Below, piece after piece: positions 54,336 through 64,000 of a DNA stretch of 64,000 nucleotides. Every line of letters starts with the position of its first letter. Position 1 is the first letter of the stretch. The stretch is taken from the NCBI GenBank assembly GCA_016712865.1, contig JADJQH010000002.1, forward strand, positions 1,240,001 through 1,304,000, read 5' to 3'. The position numbers were made by a program, and so were the translations under genes. The DNA is from Dokdonella sp. (GTDB lineage Bacteria > Pseudomonadota > Gammaproteobacteria > Xanthomonadales > Rhodanobacteraceae). The notes under the pieces were generated by a model. It searched no databases. It was not told where the DNA came from and saw only the letters and a program-made list of their open reading frames with translations.

Positions 54336-54452
54336 GGATGCGTATGCGTGGACCAGTGCGATGGGACTCAAGCCCTTGCGCCGCGCTCTTCGCCGACTTG
54401 AGCCAACGCGAGTGCGCAAGCGGCGAGCCTGAGCGGGCAATCCCTGATTTGC

Positions 54453-55433
54453 TCAAGGCAACGGAATCAGTTCCAGCAAACGGGATATCACCTGGTCGCT
54501 GCTGATTCCCTCGGCCTCGGCCTCGTAGGTCAGGAGGACGCGATGGCGCAAGACGTCGGCGGCAACCGCGTGCACATCTTCGGGGGAAACGAAGTCGCGC
54601 TGCTTGAGCCAGGCATGCGCGCGCGCACAGCGATCCAACGCGATGGTGCCGCGCGGACTGGCGCCGAATGCGATCCAGCGCGCCAGTTGTTCGTCGTAGG
54701 TTGCCGGCGAACGCGTGGCAAGCACCAACTGCACGATGTACTTTTCCAGTGCAGGCGCAAGATGCATATCCAGCACCTCGGTGCGCGCTGCAAACACCTG
54801 GGACTGGCTCAACAAGCGTACTTGCGCCTTGGCCTCGACCATCCCGGCTTTCGCGCGTGAACGCGCGAGCTCGAGGATCGCGGCTTCCGACGCGGCATCC
54901 GGATAGCCGATTCGAACATGCAGCAGGAAGCGATCCAGCTGCGCTTCCGGCAGGGGATAGGTGCCTTCCTGTTCAATGGGATTCTGTGTCGCCATCACGA
55001 GGAACAGCGGCGGCAAGGCAAAGGTGTTGCTGCCGACCGTGATCTGCCGCTCGCCCATCGCTTCAAGCAGGGCGGATTGCACCTTGGCCGGGGCGCGGTT
55101 CACTTCGTCGGCAAGGATCACGTTGTGGAACAAGGGGCCGCGCTGAAATTCGAACTGTCCGGTTTGCGGTCGGTAGATTTCCGTGCCGGTGAGATCGGCC
55201 GGCAACAGGTCCGGCGTGAACTGCACGCGATGGAAATCCGCTTCGATGCGCGCGGCAAGTTCCTTGATGGCGGTGGTCTTGGCCAATCCGGGCGCGCCCT
55301 CCACCAACAGGTGTCCGTCGGCAAGCAGCGCAATCAGCAGCCGGTCGACCAACGCCTGTTGGCCGATGATGCATTGGGCGAGTTCGTTTCGCAGATGGGA
55401 AAACGCGCTTGCAACCGTGTTGGAATCGGGCAT
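54453..55433 (-). CDS. MoxR-family AAA ATPase
   Basis: A 326-residue ATPase: Walker A GAPGLAKT (46-53), Walker B VILADEVNRAP, sensor ATQNPIEQEGTYPLPEAQLDRF, arginine region SPRGTIALDRCARAHAWL. It likely works as a chaperone for the VWA proteins downstream. First gene of the six-gene Bat run; 117 nt separate it from DUF58. The start is 55433 or 55439 (both ATG). Confidence 0.93.
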   Translation of the reverse strand: MPDSNTVASAFSHLRNELAQCIIGQQALVDRLLIALLADGHLLVEGAPGLAKTTAIKELAARIEADFHRVQFTPDLLPADLTGTEIYRPQTGQFEFQRGPLFHNVILADEVNRAPAKVQSALLEAMGERQITVGSNTFALPPLFLVMATQNPIEQEGTYPLPEAQLDRFLLHVRIGYPDAASEAAILELARSRAKAGMVEAKAQVRLLSQSQVFAARTEVLDMHLAPALEKYIVQLVLATRSPATYDEQLARWIAFGASPRGTIALDRCARAHAWLKQRDFVSPEDVHAVAADVLRHRVLLTYEAEAEGISSDQVISRLLELIPLP

Positions 55434-55533
55434 GTCCATGATTCTGATGTCGGTAACGTGGGTTAGACAGGCGCCGTGCGGCGCGCTGGGTGTGACCACA
55501 AGCCTGCCTGAAAGTTGCCCTGCCGGAATACTC

Positions 55534-56694
55534 TCAATCCGTATCCAACACGGATTGCAAGGAAACCGGCCTGCCGACCAGCCAGCCCTGTGCGTATTCG
55601 CAGTCGAGCTCGCGAAGCGTATCGAGCTGGTCCTGGGTTTCCACGCCTTCGGCAATCATTTCACTGCCGAGCGCCCTGGTCATGGCGACGATGGCCTGCA
55701 CGATGGCCTTGCCGCGTGGCTGGTCCATGGATCGGGTGAAGCTCTGGTCCAGCTTGATGCGATCAAAGTTGAGGCCCAGCAGGGGCCCCAGGTTCGAATA
55801 CCCCGTGCCGAAATCATCGAGCGCCACTTCCATGCCGGCCGCATGGCATTCGTCGATCAGGTGCTTGATCAGGCTGTGCTTGAATACCAGACTTTCGGTG
55901 ATTTCCACCTCCAGCCGATCACGTGGCAGGTCATGCGCATCGAGTTGCGCAAGCATTCGCTCGACCAGGCCGGGCTCCTCCAATTGTCGGGCGGATACAT
56001 TGAGGGCAATGAAGGGAAGTGGCGACCTGCCGCGCTCGCGCAGAGCGGAAAGCATCTGGCACACGCGCTTCAGCACATACTCTCCGACCGGCACGATAAG
56101 CGAGGTTTCCTCGGCGAGCCGGATGAATTCGATCGGTGAAACCTGGCCGCGTTCCGGATGCTGCCAGCGAATCAATGCCTCGTAGCCCGCGATGTTTCCA
56201 CTGGCAATATGCAGGATGGGTTGCAGCTGCATGTCCAGTTGATCGCGCTCGAGGGCATTGCGCAACTCGCTTTCCAGGCGAATCTTGTCGAAGGCATGCG
56301 TGTCCTCCTGGGCCAAGCGGCCCGGCTCCTGGCGGGTGTCTCCGGTCAGGGTGGCCAATGCCGAGCGGTAGCGCGAAAGCTGACTCATCAGCAGCGCGCG
56401 CACGACGGGATCGGCCGCGGCGAGACGTTCGGCAAACTGGTTGCGGTCGATGGGGGTGAGCACGCAGTCGCTCAAGGCCTGCGCGCTGGCGGAGCGCGGC
56501 GAGGAGTCGATGACGGCCATTTCGCCCAGCAGCGCGCCGGGGCCGAGGTCACCGAGCAGGCGCGTCTTTCCATGCTGCACGGTGGTGATGCGCACCTGTC
56601 CGGTTTCTACCAGGAACGCCGTGGTGGGTGCATCGTCTTCGGCGAAAATCATCTCGCCAGCACGAAATGTCTTGCGAGGCATCGTTGTATTCAT
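55534..56694 (-). CDS. cyclic-nucleotide-binding plus EAL domain protein (c-di-GMP phosphodiesterase)
   Basis: A 386-residue protein. Residues about 8-120 form a cNMP/Crp-like domain (FRAGEMIFAEDDAPTTAFLVE, GEMAVIDSSPRSASAQAL). Residues about 145-380 form an EAL domain with EALIRW, NVSARQLEEP, EITES, DDFGTGYSNL, KLDQSF and AEGVET, the set needed for c-di-GMP cleavage. No GGDEF domain. ATG 56694 follows GAAGGG. It lies downstream of the pilus genes but is separated by a strong terminator. Confidence 0.92.
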   Translation of the reverse strand: MNTTMPRKTFRAGEMIFAEDDAPTTAFLVETGQVRITTVQHGKTRLLGDLGPGALLGEMAVIDSSPRSASAQALSDCVLTPIDRNQFAERLAAADPVVRALLMSQLSRYRSALATLTGDTRQEPGRLAQEDTHAFDKIRLESELRNALERDQLDMQLQPILHIASGNIAGYEALIRWQHPERGQVSPIEFIRLAEETSLIVPVGEYVLKRVCQMLSALRERGRSPLPFIALNVSARQLEEPGLVERMLAQLDAHDLPRDRLEVEITESLVFKHSLIKHLIDECHAAGMEVALDDFGTGYSNLGPLLGLNFDRIKLDQSFTRSMDQPRGKAIVQAIVAMTRALGSEMIAEGVETQDQLDTLRELDCEYAQGWLVGRPVSLQSVLDTD

Positions 56695-56797
56695 GCGCAC
56701 GCCGCCCTTCAGTCCCAATGGTGCGATTGTGGCAGAACCGTCGGTTGCCGGTGTGTGGGCGCGGCAGTCCTGCCTGGTATCAATGTCGCGGGTTGGC

Positions 56798-56833
56798 AAA
56801 AAAGAACAAGGGCCGCATACGCGGCCCTTGTTC
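56798..56833 (-). terminator. rho-independent terminator after the pil/Ig-like gene run
   Basis: On the minus strand GAACAAGGGCCGC (56833-56821) pairs with GCGGCCCTTGTTC (56816-56804), a perfect 13-bp stem with a 4-nt loop (GTAT), followed by TTTTTT (56803-56798). It sits 21 nt beyond the stop of the Ig-like lipoprotein gene. Confidence 0.92.
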
Positions 56834-56853
56834 AGGATCAACGAACGTAGCTA

Positions 56854-59124
56854 TCAGGGGCAGGGGCTGAAGCCACAGCCAGCCGAGCTGATGAAGGGCA
56901 CGGTTGCGCTCAAGCCATCCTGGGTTGAATAGGTGCATGAGCCCGCGCCTACCGCAGTGGGACCGGCTATGGTGAATCCTGTCGCGCTTCCGGAGTGGGT
57001 GGTCCGACCATTGCCACCCGTAGTTCCAGTAAAGGACGCGGGATTGATCGCAGCAGATCCGGTAACCGTGCATGCACCGGTAATCGCTACGCCTGGAATC
57101 GGATTTCCAAACGTATCCACTGCGCCAATCTGAATGTTGAATCCAGTGGCAGGTGGATCAATGCCGACAATCACCAGATTCGGCGAAACCTGCAACGCGG
57201 CCAGATTGACGATGATATCGACACTGGTTGAAGTGCCACCGCCAAAGAAGGTCAAGGTACCGCTGGGCGATTCGCCGGAGCTCGCAGTCAAGCCGGACGT
57301 CACCACATTGGCAACTGCGCATCCATTTGCGCCCGTGCTGCTACCCAATACTCCGGTTCCACTGACGCCATCAACCGTGCCCGTCCCCGATCCCAGCTGG
57401 AATGCGAAACCGAGGCGCACGCGCTGCAGCGGAGCCAACATCGCATCCCTCAGGCAGACAATGACTTGCTGCGTGGTGTTGCCGATGATCGGCGAAGGTG
57501 CTGCCGTGATGGAAGCCGGCGCAAGACCCGGATAGGAACCAATCTCGACGTCCGTCACGCGCTTGGCGCCACCGGTCACCGTATCCACGCTCTCGCCCTG
57601 CGCCCAGATCACATTCAGGAATCCAAGCGTGGAAATCGTGTAGTTGAGCGTGGCTGATGCACGGCCGATGTCATTGGTGACGCCAGTCGCGGTGATGTTG
57701 CCGTGCTGTGCGCGGGCAACCACGTAGGGCAGCACCGGACCGTAGTTGACCGATACGCCGGTGGTGTTGTTGAGATTGAAATTCGACGCCGTGGTCAGGC
57801 TGGTCTGCGAATTGATCTGCGCAACGGTCAGTGCGCTTTCAAGGTCGCTGTTGCCCTGGACATCCTGGCCGAACACGGCCAGCACGTCGCCCGGACCTGC
57901 GCCACCGCCGCCGGTGACGAACAGGCCGGAGGCCGCCGTGAACAGGTTGCCACCCTCTGCGGCGTCGCCGTTGACACCCGACATCGAGAACACGTCGCTG
58001 GCGACATTGTAGGGTTCATCGACCACGCCGAAGCGGATCACGGTGCCCGGCACAACCGGGTTGCCCTGGCGATCCTTGGCCAACGCGCTCACCGTCAGAC
58101 TGTAGGTGGCGTCCGGATCATCCGGAATGCCATCGTCACCCACTGGCACGACATCTTCCGGCGGAATCACACCATCGGATACGCGATTCACGCGCAACGC
58201 ATTGATGATCGGCGAGGTCAGGGTCAGGCTGAACAATTTGCCATCCGACACGACCACGGTGGTCGTCGCCGAAATCGGATCGGCAATGCCATTGGAGACG
58301 TTGTTGTCGCTGCGGTCCACGGTGGCACGAATCTGGATCGGTCCCTGCACGGTTCCGGCCTGGAACGAGGCGGCGGCAATGCCGTTGACGGTACGCGTCG
58401 TTACGGAGTTTCCGGAGGCCGGGCCGCCGGCAGAGGTTGCCTGGAGGATCGCGCCGCCGGCACTGCCAACGATTTCGTAGCTCACGTTGTCGACCGCGCC
58501 CGGATCGGGCACCGGCTGGTTTGCACCGTCGCGTACCTGTACCGAAATCACTGAATTGGTCTGTCCACCAGAACCCGGGATGTAGACGCCGGCCGGACTG
58601 GGTGCGATATCCAGTGCCGCAGGCAATGGCGTTGCACCCTGTACGGTGAAGACCAGGGTCTTGGTCACGGTCAGGCCCGTGGCCGGATCGACCGCAGAGG
58701 CAGTCACTGTGGCGCTGCCCGCCACATCATAGGACGTGGCGAAAAAGACATACGAGCCATTGTTGGTGGTGGCGGGAAAGCTCACCACGCGTGTCGCAAG
58801 CTCATTCACGTTGGTGGTGGACGGATCATCCGGTGGCGACAGGCTGACCGTGCTCGGCGAACTGGTGGTGAAGGTCGCATCCTGCGTCAATGCCGAAATC
58901 TGACCGCTGCTGTTGCGGAAGGTAAAGGAAACCTCCGCCATGAACGGAGACCCTGGATAAGGCAGGATGTTGTTCGGGTTGAGCGGCAGATTGGTTCGCG
59001 TTGCAATCAGGGTGATCGAGCCGGATTGCGGGGTGGCCGCGCCGCCGTCACCGCCGCCGCCGCCACAACTGGCCAAGGTTGCGCTGGCAAGCAGCAAGCC
59101 AAGCGTCTTGAAAGGGAATTTCAT
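56854..59124 (-). CDS. large Ig-like (Big-type) surface lipoprotein
   Basis: A 756-residue protein from ATG 59124, with GGAG before it. A lipobox LASC (17-20) and a six-Gly stretch mark a lipoprotein. The mature part is Thr/Ser/Val/Gly-rich with repeats like SVQVRDGANQPVPDPGAVDNVSYEI, SALAKDRQGNPVVPGTVIRFGV and IGAVDTFGNPIPGVAITGACTV, as in invasin-type Ig folds. It lies 82 nt behind pilQ on the same strand, so it may be expressed with the pilus. Adhesion or pilus-linked function is inferred. Confidence 0.78.
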   Translation of the reverse strand: MKFPFKTLGLLLASATLASCGGGGGDGGAATPQSGSITLIATRTNLPLNPNNILPYPGSPFMAEVSFTFRNSSGQISALTQDATFTTSSPSTVSLSPPDDPSTTNVNELATRVVSFPATTNNGSYVFFATSYDVAGSATVTASAVDPATGLTVTKTLVFTVQGATPLPAALDIAPSPAGVYIPGSGGQTNSVISVQVRDGANQPVPDPGAVDNVSYEIVGSAGGAILQATSAGGPASGNSVTTRTVNGIAAASFQAGTVQGPIQIRATVDRSDNNVSNGIADPISATTTVVVSDGKLFSLTLTSPIINALRVNRVSDGVIPPEDVVPVGDDGIPDDPDATYSLTVSALAKDRQGNPVVPGTVIRFGVVDEPYNVASDVFSMSGVNGDAAEGGNLFTAASGLFVTGGGGAGPGDVLAVFGQDVQGNSDLESALTVAQINSQTSLTTASNFNLNNTTGVSVNYGPVLPYVVARAQHGNITATGVTNDIGRASATLNYTISTLGFLNVIWAQGESVDTVTGGAKRVTDVEIGSYPGLAPASITAAPSPIIGNTTQQVIVCLRDAMLAPLQRVRLGFAFQLGSGTGTVDGVSGTGVLGSSTGANGCAVANVVTSGLTASSGESPSGTLTFFGGGTSTSVDIIVNLAALQVSPNLVIVGIDPPATGFNIQIGAVDTFGNPIPGVAITGACTVTGSAAINPASFTGTTGGNGRTTHSGSATGFTIAGPTAVGAGSCTYSTQDGLSATVPFISSAGCGFSPCP

Positions 59125-59206
59125 GTGGTTTCTCCAGGCTTGCAATGGGTTCTCGTGATACGTCTCTTTCGGCAGCACGTTGCCGTGCTGCCTGCCCCTG
59201 GACGTC

Positions 59207-61498
59207 TTACTTCAGACTCTCACTCAGGATTCTTGGCGTTACGAAGATGAGCAGCTCGGCCTTGGTGTCGGTGCGGCCGGTCTTCTTGAACAGGTTGCCG
59301 AGTATCGGCACGTCGCCCAAGAACGGAACCTTGGTCAAGTCGTCGCGCTTCTCGACCTCGTAGACTCCGCCGAGCACCACGGTCTGGCCATTGTCGACCA
59401 GTACGGAGGTGTTGATCTCGCGCTTGTCGATGATGGGCACCTGGCCACCACCCGGGTTGTCGATGTAGCGATTGACGGCATCCTTCTTGACACCCAGATT
59501 CAGCACCACGCGATCATCCGCCGTGATGGTCGGCGTCACCTTGAGCTCAAGAACGACTTCCTTGAACTGGACGGTCGCCGTACCGGTACCACCCGCACCG
59601 GAGTTCTGGAAGGTGACGTAGGCCACTTCCTGGCCCTGTTTGATCACGGCTTCCTTTTGGTTGGCGGTGACCACGCGCGGGCTGGATACGACTTCACCAC
59701 GACCTTCGTTCTGCGCAGCGGACAGCTCCAGGTCCAACAGGTAGTCGGCACCCAGAATAGCGAGGCCAAAGCTGCCGGCTGGCGACGCAGCAGGCAAGTT
59801 GATGTTGAGGCGATCATTGAGATTCGGCACCGCGATGCCGCCGGTTCCTGCCGTGCTGCCCGGCGCAAATACCGGCAACCCGCGACCACCGCCAAAGCGA
59901 TTGCTCAAGGCGAGGTTGCTCATGCGATCCGTGCCCGTTGCGGTTCCTGTGGTCGAGATGACATTGCCGTTGTTGTCTTCGTAACCACCGCTGATGCCGA
60001 ACTTGACACCCAGCTCGCGGGCAAAGGTATCGGTGGCGATGACGATGCGGGATTCGATCAACACCTGCTGCACCGGGCGATCCAGCACCGCGATCAGCTG
60101 GCGAATTTCCAGAACCTTGTCCGGCGTATCACTGACCAGCAGGGTGTTGGTGCGGTCATCGTAGGTAACCGTGCCGCGCTTGGACATGAATCCGCGCTGC
60201 TGACTCTGCCCTGAAGCACCAGTTCCAGCCGAGCCACCCACCTGACCGCTGGAGACATCCTTGGTCAACAAGGCCGCGATATCCCGGGCATTGCCGTAAC
60301 TGATGGGGATGTAGTCGGAGACCAGCTCCACCTTGTCTTCCATCTGCAGGCGTGCGTCGGCGATGGCCTGCTCGCGGTCGGCGATTTCCTTCTGCGGAGC
60401 AACCCAGATCACATTGCCCTGCTTGCGCTGGTCGAGACCCTTGGCGCGCAACACGATATGCAGCGCCTGGTCCCACGGCACATTGATCAGGCGCAAGGTC
60501 ACGTTGCCTTGCACGCTGTCGGCGACGACGATGTTGAGGTCCGACACATCCGCGATCAGCTGCAACACCGAGCGCGTCGGAATGTCCTGGAAATTGAAGG
60601 TGACCCGGCTGCCGTTGAAGACCGGCTCGGCATTCTTGGCCAGCTTGTCGTCAACGCGCTTGGGAGCGACTTCGACCACGTATTCATTGCCGGTCTGGTA
60701 GGCGAGCTGCTCGAACGGACCCTTGGCCGATATCTCGATACGCACACCAGCTCCGCGCGAACGCGTCTCGATGTATTGCACCGGCGTCGCGAAATCGAGC
60801 ACGTCCAGACGTTTGGCCTGGCTCGGCGGCAGCTTCACGTTGAGGATATCCAGCACAATCTTGTCGCCTTCCTGCTTCAGGTCGGCAGCAGCGCCTGGGC
60901 CGGAGAAGCTGACAAGGATGCGCCCTTCACCATCGGTGCCCCGGCGAAAATCGACATTGCTCAGCTCGACCGAATTGCTGGCAATGGTCTTGGTCGGATT
61001 GCGGCTGCCGGCAGCTGCCGCAGCGGCCGTCGTTCCAGCCACATTGGCCGCGATGCTGAGAACCAGCTCCTTGCCATTGATTCGGGTTTCGTAGCTTGCG
61101 GGCCGGAACAAGTCGACCACGACGCGCGTGCGCCCGGCGGCTTCCACCGTGGTGATGCCCGACGTGGCTCCTGCGCCAACCTCGATGCGACGCTGGCTGA
61201 GCGCATTTCGCGTGTCGGCCAGGTCGAGCGCGATTCTCGGCGGGGCTTCCGTGGTAAATGCCTGCGGCACCGTCACCGGTTCAGCGAACCGCATCGTGAC
61301 TTCGACCCGCCCTCCGGGCTGTGCGGTGTAGGTGAGATCCTCAAGCACATTCTCGGCCTGTGCCGGATTTGCGAAGCTGAAACCGAGCAACGCGATCAGA
61401 CCCGCGATTCCGGCTCGCCTTTTCCCTATGGCGGGCTTGCGCCCCTGGAAGTCAGTAGCTGTCGTAGTCATTTTGCTTACCCCCAACGGGTCGGTCAT
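59207..61498 (-). CDS. pilQ: type IV pilus secretin PilQ
   Basis: A 763-residue outer-membrane secretin: signal peptide (ending near NPAQA-E), AMIN domains (about 45-260), the N0/N1 domains, and the secretin domain (about 500-760) with EVVSSPRVVTANQKEAVIKQG and VPFLGDVPILGNLFKKT. It forms the pore for the type IV pilus. ATG 61498 overlaps the pilP stop (ATGA); ATG 61471, after GGGGG, is equally possible. Confidence 0.95.
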   Translation of the reverse strand: MTDPLGVSKMTTTATDFQGRKPAIGKRRAGIAGLIALLGFSFANPAQAENVLEDLTYTAQPGGRVEVTMRFAEPVTVPQAFTTEAPPRIALDLADTRNALSQRRIEVGAGATSGITTVEAAGRTRVVVDLFRPASYETRINGKELVLSIAANVAGTTAAAAAAGSRNPTKTIASNSVELSNVDFRRGTDGEGRILVSFSGPGAAADLKQEGDKIVLDILNVKLPPSQAKRLDVLDFATPVQYIETRSRGAGVRIEISAKGPFEQLAYQTGNEYVVEVAPKRVDDKLAKNAEPVFNGSRVTFNFQDIPTRSVLQLIADVSDLNIVVADSVQGNVTLRLINVPWDQALHIVLRAKGLDQRKQGNVIWVAPQKEIADREQAIADARLQMEDKVELVSDYIPISYGNARDIAALLTKDVSSGQVGGSAGTGASGQSQQRGFMSKRGTVTYDDRTNTLLVSDTPDKVLEIRQLIAVLDRPVQQVLIESRIVIATDTFARELGVKFGISGGYEDNNGNVISTTGTATGTDRMSNLALSNRFGGGRGLPVFAPGSTAGTGGIAVPNLNDRLNINLPAASPAGSFGLAILGADYLLDLELSAAQNEGRGEVVSSPRVVTANQKEAVIKQGQEVAYVTFQNSGAGGTGTATVQFKEVVLELKVTPTITADDRVVLNLGVKKDAVNRYIDNPGGGQVPIIDKREINTSVLVDNGQTVVLGGVYEVEKRDDLTKVPFLGDVPILGNLFKKTGRTDTKAELLIFVTPRILSESLK

Positions 61499-62043
61499 TT
61501 CTTGTCGGTATTGGCTAACGAGATCGAGGCTTGCCGCTCAACCCAGCCGCCGGTCAGATTTGGAACCAGTTCGACCAGTTCAATCTGGCCTTCATTGATT
61601 GCGGTAATGCGTCCGTAATTCTGGCCGGCGTAATTGCCCACATGGACGCGATGAATCGCGCCATTCGGATCCTTCAACAGCCCTTCCGGGGCCCCGGCTG
61701 CCCCCAGCGTTCCCACCATCTTCAAGCCATCAAGGGGAAAGCCCTCCAAAGGTTCCGGTACCCTGTTTTGGTCCGGCTTTGGTCCGGCATCTGCCGACAT
61801 CTCGTCATCCTTGCTGGATGGCGGCATGTCGAACGGATCGCGATCATCCGGCGCTTTCAGCGTGTAGTCGAATTTCTCGAAGGTCTTCATTGTCGGAATG
61901 GGTTCGACATTGGGCTTTGCCTTTTTCTTCGCAGCCTCTACCCAGGTTCTCACCTCGTCGGTACCTGAAGTGCAACCAACGAGGACGATGATCGCAATGA
62001 ACAGCGGCAGGATTCGATATGGGCGGGTGATTCGAAAGTCCAT
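61495..62043 (-). CDS. pilP: type IV pilus inner-membrane lipoprotein PilP
   Basis: A 182-residue lipoprotein with lipobox LVGC (21-24). C-terminal beta domain with PLEGFPLDGLKMVGTLG and GAIHRVHVGNYAGQNYGRITAINEGQIELVEL, as in PilP. It joins the inner-membrane PilMNO complex to PilQ. GGAGG precedes ATG 62043. Confidence 0.95.
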   Translation of the reverse strand: MDFRITRPYRILPLFIAIIVLVGCTSGTDEVRTWVEAAKKKAKPNVEPIPTMKTFEKFDYTLKAPDDRDPFDMPPSSKDDEMSADAGPKPDQNRVPEPLEGFPLDGLKMVGTLGAAGAPEGLLKDPNGAIHRVHVGNYAGQNYGRITAINEGQIELVELVPNLTGGWVERQASISLANTDKK

Positions 62044-62044
62044 G

Positions 62045-62752
62045 TCACTCGCCTCCCTTGGTTTTGGCGGGAGCGGGCTTCTTCGCACCCTTGCCTGTCT
62101 TGGGTGCGTTCGCGGCCTCAAACTCGGCAATCTCGTCGTTGTCCATGTAACGGTACGTCTTGACGGTACCCTCAAGGGTCAGCGTGCCACCGGCACTCAG
62201 CACGGTCGCCCCTCCCTTCTTGGCGCCGCTTGGTCGCAGCGAAACGTCGTGCATGGTCAGGATCACGACGCGCGGGAGCGAGGCGACCTTGCTGATGAAG
62301 GCGCCGAACTCATGGTAGGTACCCACCATGCGCAGCTGGATCGGCTTTTCCGCGTAGAACCCCTTCATCACTTCTGGGCCTGGCTGGAAAAGGTCATTGC
62401 TAATGCCTGATCCGAGAGCTGCCTGGGAAATCTCCATGATCAATTTCGGCATTTCCGTCTTGCCTGGCAGCTGGTTGATCGCCTCTTGCAGCTTGTCGGT
62501 CATATCCTTCAGCTGCTTTTCCAGCGCAGGAAGATTGACCACCTGAGCCCACTTCTTGGTGAAGTCGTCTTTCAGGCCCGCTTCCTTCTTTTCGGCCTGC
62601 TTCAACTCTTCTTGCTGCTCGCTGATCTTGAACCACCAACCGAGGAACAGGATGGCGGCGATGATCAGGATGGCAAAGAATGCCTTGATCGATTTTGGCC
62701 AGTTGCCGACATTGTTGCGATCAAGATTTCGGAGGTCGTCGAAGAAACTCAT
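62045..62752 (-). CDS. pilO: type IV pilus assembly protein PilO
   Basis: A 235-residue protein: cytoplasmic start MSFFDDLRNLDRNNVGNWP, one membrane helix (about 22-42), a coiled coil (about 45-95) and a ferredoxin-like C-terminal domain. It pairs with PilN. A Lys-rich tail is present. ATG overlaps the pilN stop by 4 nt. Confidence 0.94.
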   Translation of the reverse strand: MSFFDDLRNLDRNNVGNWPKSIKAFFAILIIAAILFLGWWFKISEQQEELKQAEKKEAGLKDDFTKKWAQVVNLPALEKQLKDMTDKLQEAINQLPGKTEMPKLIMEISQAALGSGISNDLFQPGPEVMKGFYAEKPIQLRMVGTYHEFGAFISKVASLPRVVILTMHDVSLRPSGAKKGGATVLSAGGTLTLEGTVKTYRYMDNDEIAEFEAANAPKTGKGAKKPAPAKTKGGE

Positions 62753-63488
62753 GGCTTCTTCTCCTCTGTGGCCGGCTTTGCTGGAGCCTCCTTGTCGGTC
62801 AGCTTGGTCGCCGCCGCATTCAGCTGCGCACCCAAATCCGCAGCTGGCTTGGCAGGCGCCGCTGCCGGAGCTGCAGCCGCGGAAGCCGACGCGGCATCCT
62901 TTCCATCGGCAGCCGCACTCTTTTCGGCCTCGGTCTGCGATTTCTTTGTGTTGACTGCCAAGGAAAACTCGAAAGGAAGTCGAGAGTCCACGTCTTTGGC
63001 GCCTTCCTTGTTCTCGATCTTGGCCAGATCCGCCTTGCCAAGATAGGGCGAGTTTTCCAAGGCCTTCATGTAGGTCGCCACACGCGTGCTGGACTCGGCC
63101 ACTCCCGCAAAGGTAAGCGTGTCTCCGCTCTGCTTGATGGAGGTCAAACGCGTGCCGTCGGGGATGGTCTTCGACATCTGGTCAAAAAGATGAACCATCT
63201 GCGCCCGATTGGCTTGCAGGTCCTCGATGATTTCCTTGCGTGCCAGCAATTGGGCTCGAGTGCGCTCGAGCTCCTTGATGGATTCGATATCTTTCTCCAG
63301 CAGCTTGATCTGGTCGGACAAATACCGGTTGCGCTCGTTCTGGTTGTCAATGCGCATGCCCATCCAGTACGACGCGCACAGAAACACGAACACCGCAGCC
63401 GCAGCCGACATGGCGAGCATCATGTAGAACTCGCGCTCGCGCTGCTTGCGCCGCTCAGCTCGCCAAGGCAATAGGTTGATTCTGGCCA

Positions 63489-63489
<1 letters not shown>
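62749..63489 (-). CDS. pilN: type IV pilus assembly protein PilN
   Basis: A 246-residue protein: MARINLLPWR at the N-terminus is the PilM-binding motif; one membrane helix (about 22-42), coiled coil, a ferredoxin-like domain (about 100-180) and a long Ala/Lys/Pro-rich tail that is unusually extended. ATG 63489 overlaps the pilM stop (TGATG). Confidence 0.95.

Positions 63490-64000
<511 letters not shown>

Overview
The window is GC-rich (low-to-mid 60s % by eye) and densely packed, with overlapping ATGA/GTGA/TGATG junctions and no tRNA, rRNA, CRISPR, phage or insertion-sequence transposase that I could find. Gene content (type IV pilus pilMNOPQ, TonB and a large TonB-dependent receptor, Bat/MoxR genes, decaheme cytochrome plus porin, an eukaryote-like Ser/Thr kinase with TPRs) and the intergenic palindromes and ATTCCC heptamer arrays suggest a gammaproteobacterium, most likely of the Lysobacterales (Xanthomonadales). 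That placement is inference from style and content, not from a marker-gene comparison.

Layout. 1-5360 (+): the end of a subtilisin-like protease, then an apparent electron-transfer operon: ten-heme cytochrome c, MtrB/PioB-type 28-strand-class porin, diheme cytochrome c and a secreted cupredoxin. 5602-9341 (-): a sialidase-like Asp-box lipoprotein, a beta-helix protein and a small exported protein. 9686-15962: glycerophosphodiesterase (-), then M14 carboxypeptidase, an HlyD/ATPase/permease exporter and a GIY-YIG protein (+). 16057-23577: TonB, a small kinase-like protein, DUF456 and TrhA/hemolysin III membrane proteins, a universal stress protein, a cytochrome b561/intradiol-dioxygenase pair, and an ECF sigma/FecR-like pair.

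23636-37808 is the most distinctive region: a long minus-strand run (nitrilase-family hydrolase, TonB-dependent receptor, TPR-sulfotransferase, MFS transporter, succinate-semialdehyde-type dehydrogenase, serine hydrolase), preceded by a MocR-type regulator and a GabT-type aminotransferase, with a divergent CaiB/BaiF CoA-transferase. The regulator has lost the PLP lysine of its aminotransferase domain and has an extra C-terminal domain. Matching direct repeats with the same 23-bp period lie upstream of both the nitrilase and gabT genes. I read this as one regulated uptake-and-catabolism locus for an amino or amide compound.

38057-48109: gap, an MBL-fold hydrolase, an S1/P1-type nuclease, a transketolase gene interrupted by one apparent base deletion, a small outer-membrane beta-barrel, a Ser/Thr kinase with TPRs, and a dicarboxylate/amino-acid:cation symporter. 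48260-55433 (-): MoxR-DUF58-DUF4381-BatA-BatB/C-BatD operon. 55534-64000 (-): an EAL protein with a cyclic-nucleotide-binding domain, a large Ig-like lipoprotein with a strong terminator behind it, and pilQ-P-O-N-M (pilM cut by the window edge).

Between genes lies a family of small elements (about 80-200 bp) sharing terminal inverted repeats related to GGAAACTCTGAACAAG but carrying different palindromic cores. Two copies, 18210-18327 and 37869-37986, are nearly identical and in opposite orientation.
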